Shown here one piece after another: positions 44,053 to 53,323 of a stretch of DNA of 64,000 bases; position 1 is the stretch's first letter, and each line of letters opens with the position of its first letter. A program made the position numbers and the translations under genes. The stretch comes from Thermodesulfobacteriota bacterium (lineage in GTDB: Bacteria; Desulfobacterota; Desulfobacteria; Desulfobacterales; JAUWMJ01): the NCBI GenBank assembly GCA_034189135.1, contig JAXHVO010000062.1, forward strand, positions 62,001 through 126,000, in the 5' to 3' direction. The notes beneath the pieces were generated by a model. It had not been told where the DNA came from. It ran no database searches and saw only the letters and a program-made list of their open reading frames with translations.

Positions 44053-46215
44053 TTGTCCGAGTTTACTTTTTCCAATGTACAAAGAGAAATGGAGGTTTAC
44101 GGATATGATTCCGTCACCCGAAGCCACTGTCGCATGTGTCACGGCGGATGCGGCGTTCTGGTTTATACCAAGAACGGAAAGGTGGTTAAAATCGCCGGTG
44201 ACCCGGACTGCCCCATCAATCACGGGACATTGTGCAGCAAGGGTATTGCATCCACACAACTGGCTTACCATCCGGACAGGCTGACTTATCCGGTTAAAAG
44301 AATCGGGCCCAAGGGAAGCGGAAGATGGAAACGAATTTCCTGGGATGAAGCCCTGGATACAATAGGAAACCACATTCTGAAATATAAAGAAAAATTCGGA
44401 ACTGAATCCATTGTGATGGGCTATGGTACCGGTCGCGAAAACGAGGCGGTCATTTACCGATTTGCCAACCTGCTTGGCACACCCAACGTGCTGACTGCAG
44501 GACACTTCTGTTACGGTCCCAGGATTGCGACGAGTATCATTACCTGTGGGACAAACCCGATTGTCGATTATGAGAATCATCCCAAGTGTATTATGGTGTG
44601 GGGGAATAATGTGGTAATCAGCAATCCTGACTGTTACAAAGGCGAACCTTTTAGCGTCAGTTTGAATAAAGGGGCCAAACTGATAGCTGTCGATCCGAGG
44701 CTTACGCGGATTGCCGCACGGGCGGACATATGGCTTCAACTCAGGCCGGGTACCGATACGGCACTGGCCCTGGGGATGCTTCATGTGATTGTTAACGAAG
44801 GACTGTATGACAGGGAGTTTGTGGAAAATTACGTTCACGGGTGGGAACCGTTTGTTAAACGGGTCAATGAGTATCCCCTTGATAAGGTGGCCAGAATTAC
44901 CTGGATTGCAAAGGAAAAAATTCGCCAAGCGGCACGAATGTTTGCCACCGTTAAACCGGCTGCGATTCAATGGGGTGTGGCTATTGAGCAACAGATCACC
45001 TGTGCGGACAACAATCGTGCCCTCATGGCCCTGATGGGAATTACCGGCAATATTGATATTCCAGGGGGACAGATGCTGTTCAAGTCGCCTGAAATCATAA
45101 ATGTGGGTCAATTCGGTGCCCATAGAATGCTTTCGGAACAACAGAAAGCGAAACGGTTGGGTGGAGACAGATTTCGTCTGGCAGGAAATTTTGCCATCAT
45201 CAATCCAAAATGTGTATGGGACGCCATCCTCGAAGAGAAACCCTATCCGGTGAAGATGCTGTTTTTTATCAGCTCCAATCCGCTCATGACCCGTGCCAAT
45301 GCAAAAGAGGTTTATCGTGCTCTTGAAAAAGTAGAGTTTATGGCTGTTTCCGACTTTTTTTTAACCCCGACTGCTGAACTGGCAGATATTGTTCTGCCTG
45401 CAGCCACCTGGCTTGAAATGAATTATGTGGGTGATTTCTGGAAACGCCACGGTTATATTCTGCCGAGACGCAAGGTAATACAGGTGGGTGAGTGCCGTTC
45501 CGATCATGAAATGCTCAATGAGCTTGCCCACCGGGTGGGGCAGGGGGATTACTGGTGGGACACCTTTGAAGAGGGCCTGGATTACATTCTTGAACCGCTG
45601 GGCATCACCTGGAAGGAGTTTAACAAAAAGGACTATATCAGAGGGGAAATCAGGTATCAGAAATATAAACAAAACGGGTTTTCCACGCCCACTCGAAAAT
45701 TTGAAATTTTTTCTACAGTTCTTGACAGCTGGGGAGTTGACCCCCTTCCGCAGTTTAAGGAGGCTTCCGAAAGCCCTTACAGCACTCCCGAATTATATAA
45801 AAAATATCCATATATCATTATCACCGGAAGGAGATTGCCCGGGTTTTTTCATACGGAAAACCGCCAGCTTCCCTGGATGAGGGAGCTTCACCGAGACCCG
45901 GTGGTTGAAATCCATCCGGATACGGCTGACAAAGAAGGTATCAGCGAAGGGGACTGGGTGGTCATCGAGTCTCCCCGTGGCAGCATCAGACAAAGAGCCA
46001 AGGTTTTCGCCGGTATCGATCCGAGAGTAGTCAGTGCGGAACACGGGTGGTGGTTTCCGGAAAAAAAAGATCCGGGTCATGGCTGGGATGAATCAAACAT
46101 CAATATATTGACGGATAATTCCTATGAGGGGTGTGATCCGGACATGGGCGCCACTCCTGTGCGAACTTTTTTGTGCAGAATTTATGCGGAGAAAAAACAA
46201 GCGGGCGCTAGATGA
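44053..46215 (+). CDS. molybdopterin (Mo/W-bis-MGD) oxidoreductase, catalytic subunit
   Basis: 720 residues of the DMSO-reductase superfamily. An N-terminal 4Fe-4S site (C26-x2-C29-x3-C33-x27-C61) is followed by the MGD-binding domains; a likely Mo ligand cysteine lies in AGHFCYGPRI. There is no Tat signal, so it is cytoplasmic. Start TTG is chosen because GGAGGG lies 10 bases upstream. It overlaps the Fe-S subunit gene by four bases. Reaction not assignable: it is not a selenocysteine formate dehydrogenase. Members of this group can be oxidoreductases, hydratases or transhydroxylases. Confidence 0.88.
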   Translation: MSEFTFSNVQREMEVYGYDSVTRSHCRMCHGGCGVLVYTKNGKVVKIAGDPDCPINHGTLCSKGIASTQLAYHPDRLTYPVKRIGPKGSGRWKRISWDEALDTIGNHILKYKEKFGTESIVMGYGTGRENEAVIYRFANLLGTPNVLTAGHFCYGPRIATSIITCGTNPIVDYENHPKCIMVWGNNVVISNPDCYKGEPFSVSLNKGAKLIAVDPRLTRIAARADIWLQLRPGTDTALALGMLHVIVNEGLYDREFVENYVHGWEPFVKRVNEYPLDKVARITWIAKEKIRQAARMFATVKPAAIQWGVAIEQQITCADNNRALMALMGITGNIDIPGGQMLFKSPEIINVGQFGAHRMLSEQQKAKRLGGDRFRLAGNFAIINPKCVWDAILEEKPYPVKMLFFISSNPLMTRANAKEVYRALEKVEFMAVSDFFLTPTAELADIVLPAATWLEMNYVGDFWKRHGYILPRRKVIQVGECRSDHEMLNELAHRVGQGDYWWDTFEEGLDYILEPLGITWKEFNKKDYIRGEIRYQKYKQNGFSTPTRKFEIFSTVLDSWGVDPLPQFKEASESPYSTPELYKKYPYIIITGRRLPGFFHTENRQLPWMRELHRDPVVEIHPDTADKEGISEGDWVVIESPRGSIRQRAKVFAGIDPRVVSAEHGWWFPEKKDPGHGWDESNINILTDNSYEGCDPDMGATPVRTFLCRIYAEKKQAGAR

Positions 46216-46661
46216 AAAAATATTACCTGACAATCGATCATGAACTATGCTGGGGATGCAAAGCTTGTGAGGTGGCGTGCAAACAGGAGAATAATTCGGC
46301 CGATGGCATTAAATTAATTACTGTGACAGAAAACGGGCCCAAGGAAATTAACGGCAAATTCGAATTTTCCTTTCATGTTCATATGTGCCGTCATTGCGAT
46401 GATCCTCCCTGCATGGATATCTGTCCGGAAGAGGCAATTACAAAAAGAGAAGATGGCATGGTTGTATTGGATTATGATTTATGTTCGGGTTGCCGGGCCT
46501 GCATGGATGTTTGCCCTTACGACGCCATTGCCTATGATGAAGATAAAGGCCTTGCCCAAAAGTGTAATCTCTGTCATCACAGGGTGGATCAAGGGCTCCT
46601 TCCCGCCTGCGCCGATAATGTGTGTTTGGCCCATTGTATTTTTTTTGAGATTAAAGAGTGA
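46212..46661 (+). CDS. 4Fe-4S electron-transfer subunit (DMSO reductase beta-like)
   Basis: 149 residues with four cysteine clusters: CWGCKACEVACKQ, CRHCDDPPCMDICP, CSGCRACMDVCP and CNLCHHRVDQGLLPACADNVC. It carries electrons to or from the catalytic subunit upstream. No membrane-anchor gene follows, so electrons probably come from or go to a soluble carrier. Translationally coupled (4-base overlap). Confidence 0.9.
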   Translation: MKKYYLTIDHELCWGCKACEVACKQENNSADGIKLITVTENGPKEINGKFEFSFHVHMCRHCDDPPCMDICPEEAITKREDGMVVLDYDLCSGCRACMDVCPYDAIAYDEDKGLAQKCNLCHHRVDQGLLPACADNVCLAHCIFFEIKE

Positions 46662-46687
46662 TTTGCGGATACAGAACATATTCAATA

Positions 46688-47003
46688 AAAAACAAACAGT
46701 CGTTTTTCAATCTTAGGTCGGTTCGACCGGAGAATCGCCTACTGGCCTGTGACAAGACTTAACAATCTTATCTAAAAATGAACGTACGGCAGCTATCCCG
46801 CTTCAATTAGATTTGAGTCAGCCCCGGAGGACAGAACCCCACGGCGGCGCTGATCGTCTCTGCCTGTATCGGTTTAACTGAGAAGATAGGGGGTGTGTAA
46901 CATGCCGATCTCATTAGTTAAGTCTTGTCACAGGCCAGTAGGCGATTCCCCGGTCGAACCTTAGGTTTCATGCTTCGTTGTGCCCAGTCGGGCATATAAA
47001 TTT
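46688..47003. mobile_element. palindromic element with core shared with 7.1 kb
   Basis: Perfect 23-base inverted arms (46741-46763 and 46917-46939, starting ACTGGCCTGTGACAAG) extend imperfectly outward to about 42 bases. The core 46783-46900 is the reverse complement of the core at 7141-7257. The outer flanks match the core-less copy at 5257-5362. It fills most of the gap between the Fe-S subunit and OmpLA genes. No transposase. Confidence 0.65.
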
Positions 47004-47049
47004 ATGTGTAAATAGAAGTCAGTGGTAAGTACGGCCGAAAGGATGTTCC

Positions 47050-48042
47050 ATGAAATATTTTAACGTTGAACCATGGAAATATTTATTAGAGGTTATGCTT
47101 GTTTTTTTGATTATCATCATGACAGCAAGCAATATAAGAGCAGAAGCCCCACAAAGTCTGTCTGACTGTTCCCAAATTGAAGATGATGAACAGCGGCTGA
47201 AATGCTATGATGAAACTGCCGGGTCTGACTCGGATGAAACCGGTAAAGCTTCCTATCTTACCAAACTGTGGGAACTGGATAAGGAAGTGTCGCGGGGTAA
47301 ATACTCTTTTATGCCCCATCGATCGAATTACATCCTGCCGTTTGCATATAATGATTCGCCCAATAAAGCCCCCATACAGGAAGCTTCACCGAACATGGAT
47401 GTGGAAAAGAACGAAGTCAAGTTTCAAATAAGCCTGAAAATCAAACTCTGGCAGGATATTTTCGGGCAGGAGATGGATCTGTGGTTTGGTTATACCCAGA
47501 AATCATTCTGGCAGCTTTATAACTTTGATGACTCTGCTCCATTTCGTGAGACCAATTATGAACCGGAGTTGCTGCTCAACTTTCGCACAAATTATAGGTT
47601 ACTTGGGCTCAATGGCCGTGTTATCAACTTAGGCTTTAATCATCAATCCAACGGAAGGTCTGAACCGCTTTCCAGGAGCTGGAACCGTATTGTGGGAAAC
47701 ATGGGTTTCGAGAGAGGTGATTTTACTCTGCTTTTGAAAGCCTGGTACCGGATTCCGGAAAACTCAGAAGACGATGATAATCCGGATATTACCGATTACA
47801 TGGGGCCTGGTGAGATCTGGGGCTATTATCTGTGGGAAAAGCACAGGTTCGGGATAATGCTGCGTAATAACTTTCAGGCCCATAAAAATCGAGGGGCATT
47901 GCAGCTTGAGTGGAGTATTCCTCTATCTGATAAAATCAGTGGTTATATCCAGTACTTCACCGGTTATGGAGAAAGCCTGTTGGATCACGACCACGATGTC
48001 AATCGGATTAGTATCGGTCTTATTCTGGTCGATTGGAATTGA
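47050..48042 (+). CDS. pldA: outer-membrane phospholipase A (OmpLA, PldA)
   Basis: 330 residues. A signal peptide (residues 10-32) precedes a short acidic region and a 12-strand barrel. The active-site signature is present: NLGFNHQSNGRSEPLSRSWN, with the catalytic His-Ser pair. It hydrolyses phospholipids of the outer leaflet when the membrane is disturbed. AAAGGATG precedes the ATG. The next gene starts 12 bases downstream. Confidence 0.92.
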   Translation: MKYFNVEPWKYLLEVMLVFLIIIMTASNIRAEAPQSLSDCSQIEDDEQRLKCYDETAGSDSDETGKASYLTKLWELDKEVSRGKYSFMPHRSNYILPFAYNDSPNKAPIQEASPNMDVEKNEVKFQISLKIKLWQDIFGQEMDLWFGYTQKSFWQLYNFDDSAPFRETNYEPELLLNFRTNYRLLGLNGRVINLGFNHQSNGRSEPLSRSWNRIVGNMGFERGDFTLLLKAWYRIPENSEDDDNPDITDYMGPGEIWGYYLWEKHRFGIMLRNNFQAHKNRGALQLEWSIPLSDKISGYIQYFTGYGESLLDHDHDVNRISIGLILVDWN

Positions 48043-48054
48043 CACTAAAGAGAT

Positions 48055-49407
48055 ATGGGTAAAAAAATCACCGGAATATTTCCCAAGTGGTGGAAGAATC
48101 CGGCGACAGAAGGGAAGGGAAGAAAATTGAATATTCTTAAAAAAGTTTTAAAACACGAGGTTTTTCCTGCATTGGGGTGCACCGAACCGATTGCGGTTGC
48201 ATACGCGGCCGGAATCGCTGCTAACGAGGTGGATGGAGATATTGAAGAAATAAGTATAACGGTTGACCCGGGAGTTTATAAAAATGGTTTTGCAGTAATC
48301 GTTCCCAATACGGACGGAGAAAAAGGCAATCTAATCGCCGGTGTTCTCGGCGCCTTAATCAAAAAGCCTGAATTGAAGATGGAAGTTTTAAAAGATGTAA
48401 AAGGGGAAATGATCGGTCGGGCAAAAACATTGATTCAAAATAAAAAGGCAAAAATATCTTACGACAGTTCAAAAACGGATCTATATATTGAAGTCTTTTT
48501 AAAAACGAAAAAAGATTCATCCCGGGCGGTGATTGAAAATTCCCATACCAACCTGGTTTACCTGGAAAAAAATAATCAGACACTGTTTAAAAAGGAGCGC
48601 AGGGAAAGCCGGTCTGCCGGAAAAGAGTATAAGGCGATTTTGAAGAAAATGAAAATATCCGAACTTATTGATTTAGTCCAACATATGGATGATGAGGATT
48701 ATGACTATATCAAACACGGCATTGAGATGAATCTGGAGATTTCCAAGGCCGGACAAAGGTTGGAAAAAGTCGGTTATTATATTTTTAATTCAGTGAATAG
48801 AGGGTGCCTCATAAATGATGTTTTTTTATCAAGCAAAATATTGACCGCTTCAGCCGCGGATGCCCGAATGGCGGGAATTGATTTGCCTGCGATGTCCAGC
48901 GGCGGCAGTGGAAACCAGGGAATTGTGTCTATTCTGGTTCCTTACAACGCCGGAAAAATTTTTAAAATCGAAGAAAAGATCATTCTTCAAAGTATTGCCC
49001 TGTCCCATTTGATTAACAGTTATATCAAATGTTTTACCGGTGATTTATCCCCCCTTTGCGGGTGCGCGACTGCGGCAGGAGTTTGTGCAACGGCAGCCGT
49101 GGTTTACCAGCAATGCGGGAATGATATGGAAAAGATTACTTTAGCCGTCAACAGTTTAATCAGTGATTTGGGAGGGATGCTGTGTGACGGCGCAAAAGGG
49201 GGATGCGCTTTAAAAGTCGCCAGCGCCACAGATTCGGCCATCCGTTCTGCCTTTATGGCTTTGGATAATTACGGTATTTCTAATTTAGAAGGTTTTGTGG
49301 GAAAAACCGCCGAAGAAACGATTCGCAATTTAAGTAAAATAAGCATTCTGGGCATGTCAAAGGTGGATGAAACAATTCTTGGCATCATGCTCGATAAAAG
49401 CGTATAA
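48055..49407 (+). CDS. L-cysteine desulfidase / UPF0597 family protein
   Basis: 450 residues with this ATG; the family usually begins at NILKKVLKHEVFPALGCTEP, so a TTG at 48127 with AAGGGA ahead may be the true start. The conserved parts are ALGCTEPIAVAYAAGIAA and the cysteine-rich GDLSPLCGCATAAGVCATAA, plus LGGMLCDGAKGGCALKVAS near the end, which hold the 4Fe-4S cluster ligands expected in this serine-dehydratase-alpha-like family. It may split cysteine to sulfide, ammonia and pyruvate. Cytoplasmic. Confidence 0.88.
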   Translation: MGKKITGIFPKWWKNPATEGKGRKLNILKKVLKHEVFPALGCTEPIAVAYAAGIAANEVDGDIEEISITVDPGVYKNGFAVIVPNTDGEKGNLIAGVLGALIKKPELKMEVLKDVKGEMIGRAKTLIQNKKAKISYDSSKTDLYIEVFLKTKKDSSRAVIENSHTNLVYLEKNNQTLFKKERRESRSAGKEYKAILKKMKISELIDLVQHMDDEDYDYIKHGIEMNLEISKAGQRLEKVGYYIFNSVNRGCLINDVFLSSKILTASAADARMAGIDLPAMSSGGSGNQGIVSILVPYNAGKIFKIEEKIILQSIALSHLINSYIKCFTGDLSPLCGCATAAGVCATAAVVYQQCGNDMEKITLAVNSLISDLGGMLCDGAKGGCALKVASATDSAIRSAFMALDNYGISNLEGFVGKTAEETIRNLSKISILGMSKVDETILGIMLDKSV

Positions 49408-49553
49408 TTTTTTTAAAACATTTTAGCTCTTTGAAAGGCTGCTCGGCATTCATTCGTCTGAGTGCCGGATTCAATTGATAATTTTTTAAAGGGCCGAAAT
49501 AATCAAAATTACTCCAATTGCCGCCAGGCCGTTACGCAAAAATAGGAAGAAAA

Positions 49554-50420
49554 TTGATCTCCCATAGAGAATTGAAGGTTAGAAGAAGAGGCTTGGGCGA
49601 AATCCATATCGCAGTGCTATTTTTTGGGCTTGCAGGTCTTTTTGGTAAACTGGTGGCTTTGCCGGCAACCATCATTGTGCTTGGCAGAGTTTTTTTTGCA
49701 ACGATTTTCTTATCTCTGGTCCTTATCTATCTAAAGCAGGGAATAAGGCTACGGCAAACGCAGGATTATTTCTTCATGACACTGATGGGGGGTATCCTGG
49801 CAGTTCACTGGGTGACCTTCTTTCAGGCCATTCAAGTGTCTACGGTAGCCATAGGGTTACTGACCTTTTCAACATTCCCGGTGTTCGTTACTTTCCTTGA
49901 ACCGATTTTTTTCAGAGAAAGATTGGAATTTAAGGATATTTTAATTGCATTCCTTGCAGTTGTGGGTGTTGCTCTTGTTATTGAAGAGTTCGAGATAAGA
50001 AACAGTATGACCCGGGGCGCGCTATGGGGGATCGCATCCGGTTTCACATTTGCTCTGCTGTCGATAATGAATCGGAAGTATGTCAAACACTACTCCAGTA
50101 TCATAGTGGCTTTTTATCAGGATTCCATTGCAACTGTGGTGCTTCTTCCTTTTCTATTTCTGGCGGTGCCTGTGTTCCGGCTGACTGATATACTGCTTCT
50201 ATCTTTACTGGGTGTGGTATTTACAGGGCTTGCTCACACCTTATTTATAAAAGGCCTGGCCAGTGTTAAAGCACAAACGGCAAGCATTATTGCCTGTCTT
50301 GAACCGGTATATGGTATTATCGCAGCGATCCTGTTATTAGGCGCGATACCAACTTTGAGGGTATTTTTAGGTGGTGTCATCATTTTAAGTGCGGCTTTCT
50401 ATGCAACGATAAAACAATGA
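49554..50420 (+). CDS. EamA/DMT-family transporter
   Basis: About 288 residues with ten helices in two EamA repeats, e.g. GLAGLFGKLVALPATIIVLGR at the start and VKAQTASIIACLEPVYGIIA near the end. Probably an exporter of amino acids or metabolites. Start choice is uncertain: a TTG at 49554 has AGGAAG ahead; a TTG at 49518 extends it by 12 residues. The stop codon overlaps a palindromic element. Confidence 0.85.
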   Translation: MISHRELKVRRRGLGEIHIAVLFFGLAGLFGKLVALPATIIVLGRVFFATIFLSLVLIYLKQGIRLRQTQDYFFMTLMGGILAVHWVTFFQAIQVSTVAIGLLTFSTFPVFVTFLEPIFFRERLEFKDILIAFLAVVGVALVIEEFEIRNSMTRGALWGIASGFTFALLSIMNRKYVKHYSSIIVAFYQDSIATVVLLPFLFLAVPVFRLTDILLLSLLGVVFTGLAHTLFIKGLASVKAQTASIIACLEPVYGIIAAILLLGAIPTLRVFLGGVIILSAAFYATIKQ

Positions 50421-50545
50421 TGGTGTCGTTCTAAGTCTCATCTACTGCGTTGTAGCGGTTTTTCAGGAACTCGACATACTCCATGTATAGTCTCGTTCCT
50501 GAAAAACCGCTACGCCTTGTATATGAACCTTGGAACGACACCATC
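50419..50545. repeat. large palindromic (REP/MITE-like) element
   Basis: Outer arms GATGGTGTCGTTC (50419-50431) and GAACGACACCATC (50533-50545) are perfect inverted copies; inner arms 50447-50470 and 50495-50515 pair again (GTAGCGGTTTTTCAGGAAC). The left end overlaps the EamA stop codon, so the element supplies the gene's last bases. It could act as a terminator or mRNA stabiliser. Confidence 0.7.
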
Positions 50546-50677
50546 CGGCTTATTTTTACAAATTCGTAAAACAATGACGGTCTCGTAAATCGGACTTTTC
50601 AGAAGTTCATCGAACTTAAATAGTAAATAAAAATTCACCAGGAATCGAACAATTATGAGACTGGCAATCCTGGCAAA

Positions 50678-52030
50678 TTGGCAACGATCGTGAAAATCTG
50701 TTTCATTAATCCCCCTATTGAAGACTTTTATTCAACATCCATTAGACGCCAACCACTAGGGATATTATATTTAATCAGCTCAATAAAATCCGCAGGGTAT
50801 CATGTTTCATTCATTAATGGTCATTCACCCAAAAAACATAAGCTTCCCATCCCTGCAGAATTTTCCTACCTGAATAAATATATTTCAAACAATAACCCTG
50901 CTCTTTCATTTCCCTTTAAAAATTACTATCATTTTGGATTAAGTTTTCAGGAAATAGAAAAACAAATTAAGTCAACGGATGCCGATATATATTTTATCTC
51001 GGCATTATTCACCCCTTACTATCAAGAAACCGATGAAATCATACATATCATTAAAAGGGTAAATCCTTTTTCCAAAATAGTTGTGGGAGGTTATCACGCC
51101 GCACTCTATCCCGAATATTATTTACAAAAGCTCGATGTTGATTTTGTAATCATCGGTGAAGGAGAGCAAAGCTCGGTGCAATTGCTGGACTCTCTGATAA
51201 ATGATAAAGATATACTTAAAGTACCGAACCTGGCATTCCGTAAAAAAGATGAAATGGTTAAGACAGAAAAAAAGTATATTCAAGATATTAATGCGATACC
51301 TTATCCTTCAAGAAAATTTCTTAAAGCACGCGATTTTAAAATGTATCGAGCTCGTGCTGTTTCAATGATCACCTCAAGAGGCTGCCCAAATAAATGTGAT
51401 TTCTGCACCGGAAAAATTATCTGGGGTAAACGTTACCGGGCCAGAAGTATTGAATCCGTTTTGTCGGAAATAGATCGGTGCATCCACCAGTATGAGATTA
51501 AGATCATCAATTTTGAGGATGATAATATTTTTGCCCACAAGTCAAGGGCGGTTGAATTATTAACCGAGCTGTATCATTTTCAAAGAATACATGATGTGAG
51601 TCTTGATTTTACCGCCATGAACGGTATTTCTATTGAACAACTTGATGAAGAGATATTAAATTTAATGAAACAGGCGGGTTTTAGAGAGTTAAATATTTCA
51701 TTGGTCAGCTATTCTGAGCAACTACAAAAGCGATATAACAGGCCTTTTGATACAAAAAAATTTGCTGATATTGCGAATATGGCAAGGACACTCGGGATGA
51801 ATGTAAGATCCTATTTTATACTTGGACTTCCAAATCAGACCAAAGAAGAGATAGAGGCTACCATCAATTTTCTAAAAAGTTTGCAGGTAAAAATATTTCC
51901 TTCCGTTTATTATGATGTGAATACTGCTGAAGGCCAGTGGAAGATGCAGCGATCATCGGCATTTTTTAACGAAACAGAACACCTTTGTAGAGATGATCTT
52001 TTTCATTTATATAACAGGATCAGGTATTAA
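50678..52030 (+). CDS. B12-binding-domain radical SAM protein
   Basis: 450 residues. Residues 1-165 form a cobalamin-binding-like Rossmann domain (ICFINPPIEDFYSTSIRRQP, ADIYFISALFTPYYQ, IVVGGYHAALYPEYY), and the radical SAM domain begins at ITSRGCPNKCDFCTGKIIW with C-x3-C-x2-C. B12 radical SAM enzymes methylate or rearrange carbon centres in lipids, peptides or natural products. Product unknown and no partner gene. Start TTG or a GTG four codons later. Confidence 0.85.
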   Translation: MATIVKICFINPPIEDFYSTSIRRQPLGILYLISSIKSAGYHVSFINGHSPKKHKLPIPAEFSYLNKYISNNNPALSFPFKNYYHFGLSFQEIEKQIKSTDADIYFISALFTPYYQETDEIIHIIKRVNPFSKIVVGGYHAALYPEYYLQKLDVDFVIIGEGEQSSVQLLDSLINDKDILKVPNLAFRKKDEMVKTEKKYIQDINAIPYPSRKFLKARDFKMYRARAVSMITSRGCPNKCDFCTGKIIWGKRYRARSIESVLSEIDRCIHQYEIKIINFEDDNIFAHKSRAVELLTELYHFQRIHDVSLDFTAMNGISIEQLDEEILNLMKQAGFRELNISLVSYSEQLQKRYNRPFDTKKFADIANMARTLGMNVRSYFILGLPNQTKEEIEATINFLKSLQVKIFPSVYYDVNTAEGQWKMQRSSAFFNETEHLCRDDLFHLYNRIRY

Positions 52031-52044
52031 AAGAGGTTAATTCA

Positions 52045-52095
52045 GACACCCTTAGAAAGTTTGTCAAATATGACACGCTTTAAAGAAAGGGTGTC
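52045..52095 (+). promoter_or_regulatory. palindromic regulatory hairpin upstream of the Old Yellow Enzyme gene
   Basis: GACACCCTT (52045-52053) and AAGGGTGTC (52087-52095) pair perfectly; within them TGTCA-AATA-TGACA (52062-52075) is a second palindrome of operator type. It lies 35 bases before the gene start. There is no T-run, so an operator or RNA structure is likelier than a terminator. Confidence 0.4.
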
Positions 52096-52129
52096 AAAAA
52101 TACATAATCACTAATCGGGGAGGTTTTAA

Positions 52130-53323
52130 ATGTCGATACTTTTTACTCCTGGGAAAATCGGAAAGGTTGAGATACCAAATAGATTTGTCAATTCAGCAAC
52201 ATATGAATGTATGGCCAAGGAAACCGGTGAGGTGAGAGATGAATTGATTAAAAGATACGTAAGACTGGCCAAAGGTGGCGTGGGATTGATCATCACCGGG
52301 ATGATGTGTGTTCATCCTTCCGGGCGCGGTTACAAACACCAGATAGGAATCCATCATGACAGTATGATACAGGGCTTAAAGAGATTGGTGGATGCCGTGC
52401 ATCACGTAGGTGGCAGGATCGCGTTTCAATTGGCCCATAGCGGAAGGCAAACCACCAAGGATATGATCGGTCGGACTCCTTTAGCACCGTCAAGCCGTGG
52501 TCGGGATCCGATAAACTTGGTAAAGCCCAAAGCAATGACCGAAGACGAAATTATCCAAGTCATTAAAGCTTTCGGGGCTGCTGCCAAACGGGCAGTGGAG
52601 GTTGGCGCAGACGGAATTCAACTCCATGGGGCTCACGGATATTTAATCAGCGAATTTTTATCTCCATTTTTTAATATCAGAACAGATTCATGGGGGGGCA
52701 GCGCTGAAAATCGATTTCGGTTTTTAAAGGAGGTATACCTGGAGGTCAAAGAAGTGGTGCCTGATGGTTTTCCTGTTTTACTGAAACTCAATACCAATGA
52801 CCACACTCCAAAAGAAGGAACGTACCCTTCGCTGGCAGCAAAATATTCCGGATGGATGGCGGAATTAGGAATTAATGCGGTGGAAGTAAGCTCCGGGACA
52901 ACAAACTATTCATACATGAATATGTGCCGGGGTGATGTGCCAACGGCCGAACTGGTCAAAGGTCTCTCTTGGTGGGAGAAACCCATCGGACGTTTCATGA
53001 TCGGCAGGTTGGAAGGAAAATATGACCTCGTAGAAGGCTATAACCTCGATGCTGCTAAGATCGTCAAACCGGTCATCGGAGATATTCCATTATTGCTGGT
53101 AGGAGGTATGCGCACCGTTTCCCACATGGAAGAAGTTTTAAAAAATAATGATGCAGATTTTATATCCATGTCGCGGCCATTCATAAGAGAACCTTTGCTG
53201 GTGAATAAGATAAAAGACAACAAGATGGACCGAGTCTCCTGTGTTTCCTGCAATCGCTGTCTGGCGGCTGCAGCAAATGAACTTCCGGTTTACTGTTATA
53301 ATAAAGGGTTTCCGAAGGGATGA
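52130..53323 (+). CDS. NADH:flavin oxidoreductase, Old Yellow Enzyme family
   Basis: 397 residues. TIM-barrel with VNSATYECMAKETGEV at the start, AFQLAHSGRQT, the active-site segment GIQLHGAHGYLISEFLSPF and DSWGGSAENRFRF. The C terminus has CVSCNRCLAAA...C, like the cysteine motif of the iron-sulfur or zinc site that links OYE to larger enoate reductases, but the long NAD domain of dienoyl-CoA reductases is absent. Reduces activated C=C bonds of an unknown substrate. GGGGAGG precedes the ATG. Confidence 0.88.
   Translation: MSILFTPGKIGKVEIPNRFVNSATYECMAKETGEVRDELIKRYVRLAKGGVGLIITGMMCVHPSGRGYKHQIGIHHDSMIQGLKRLVDAVHHVGGRIAFQLAHSGRQTTKDMIGRTPLAPSSRGRDPINLVKPKAMTEDEIIQVIKAFGAAAKRAVEVGADGIQLHGAHGYLISEFLSPFFNIRTDSWGGSAENRFRFLKEVYLEVKEVVPDGFPVLLKLNTNDHTPKEGTYPSLAAKYSGWMAELGINAVEVSSGTTNYSYMNMCRGDVPTAELVKGLSWWEKPIGRFMIGRLEGKYDLVEGYNLDAAKIVKPVIGDIPLLLVGGMRTVSHMEEVLKNNDADFISMSRPFIREPLLVNKIKDNKMDRVSCVSCNRCLAAAANELPVYCYNKGFPKG

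Noticed and set aside
43921-45141. 406-codon open frame on the minus strand
   Set aside because: Entirely antisense to the oxidoreductase gene, which has full family motifs; the peptide has no recognisable domain.
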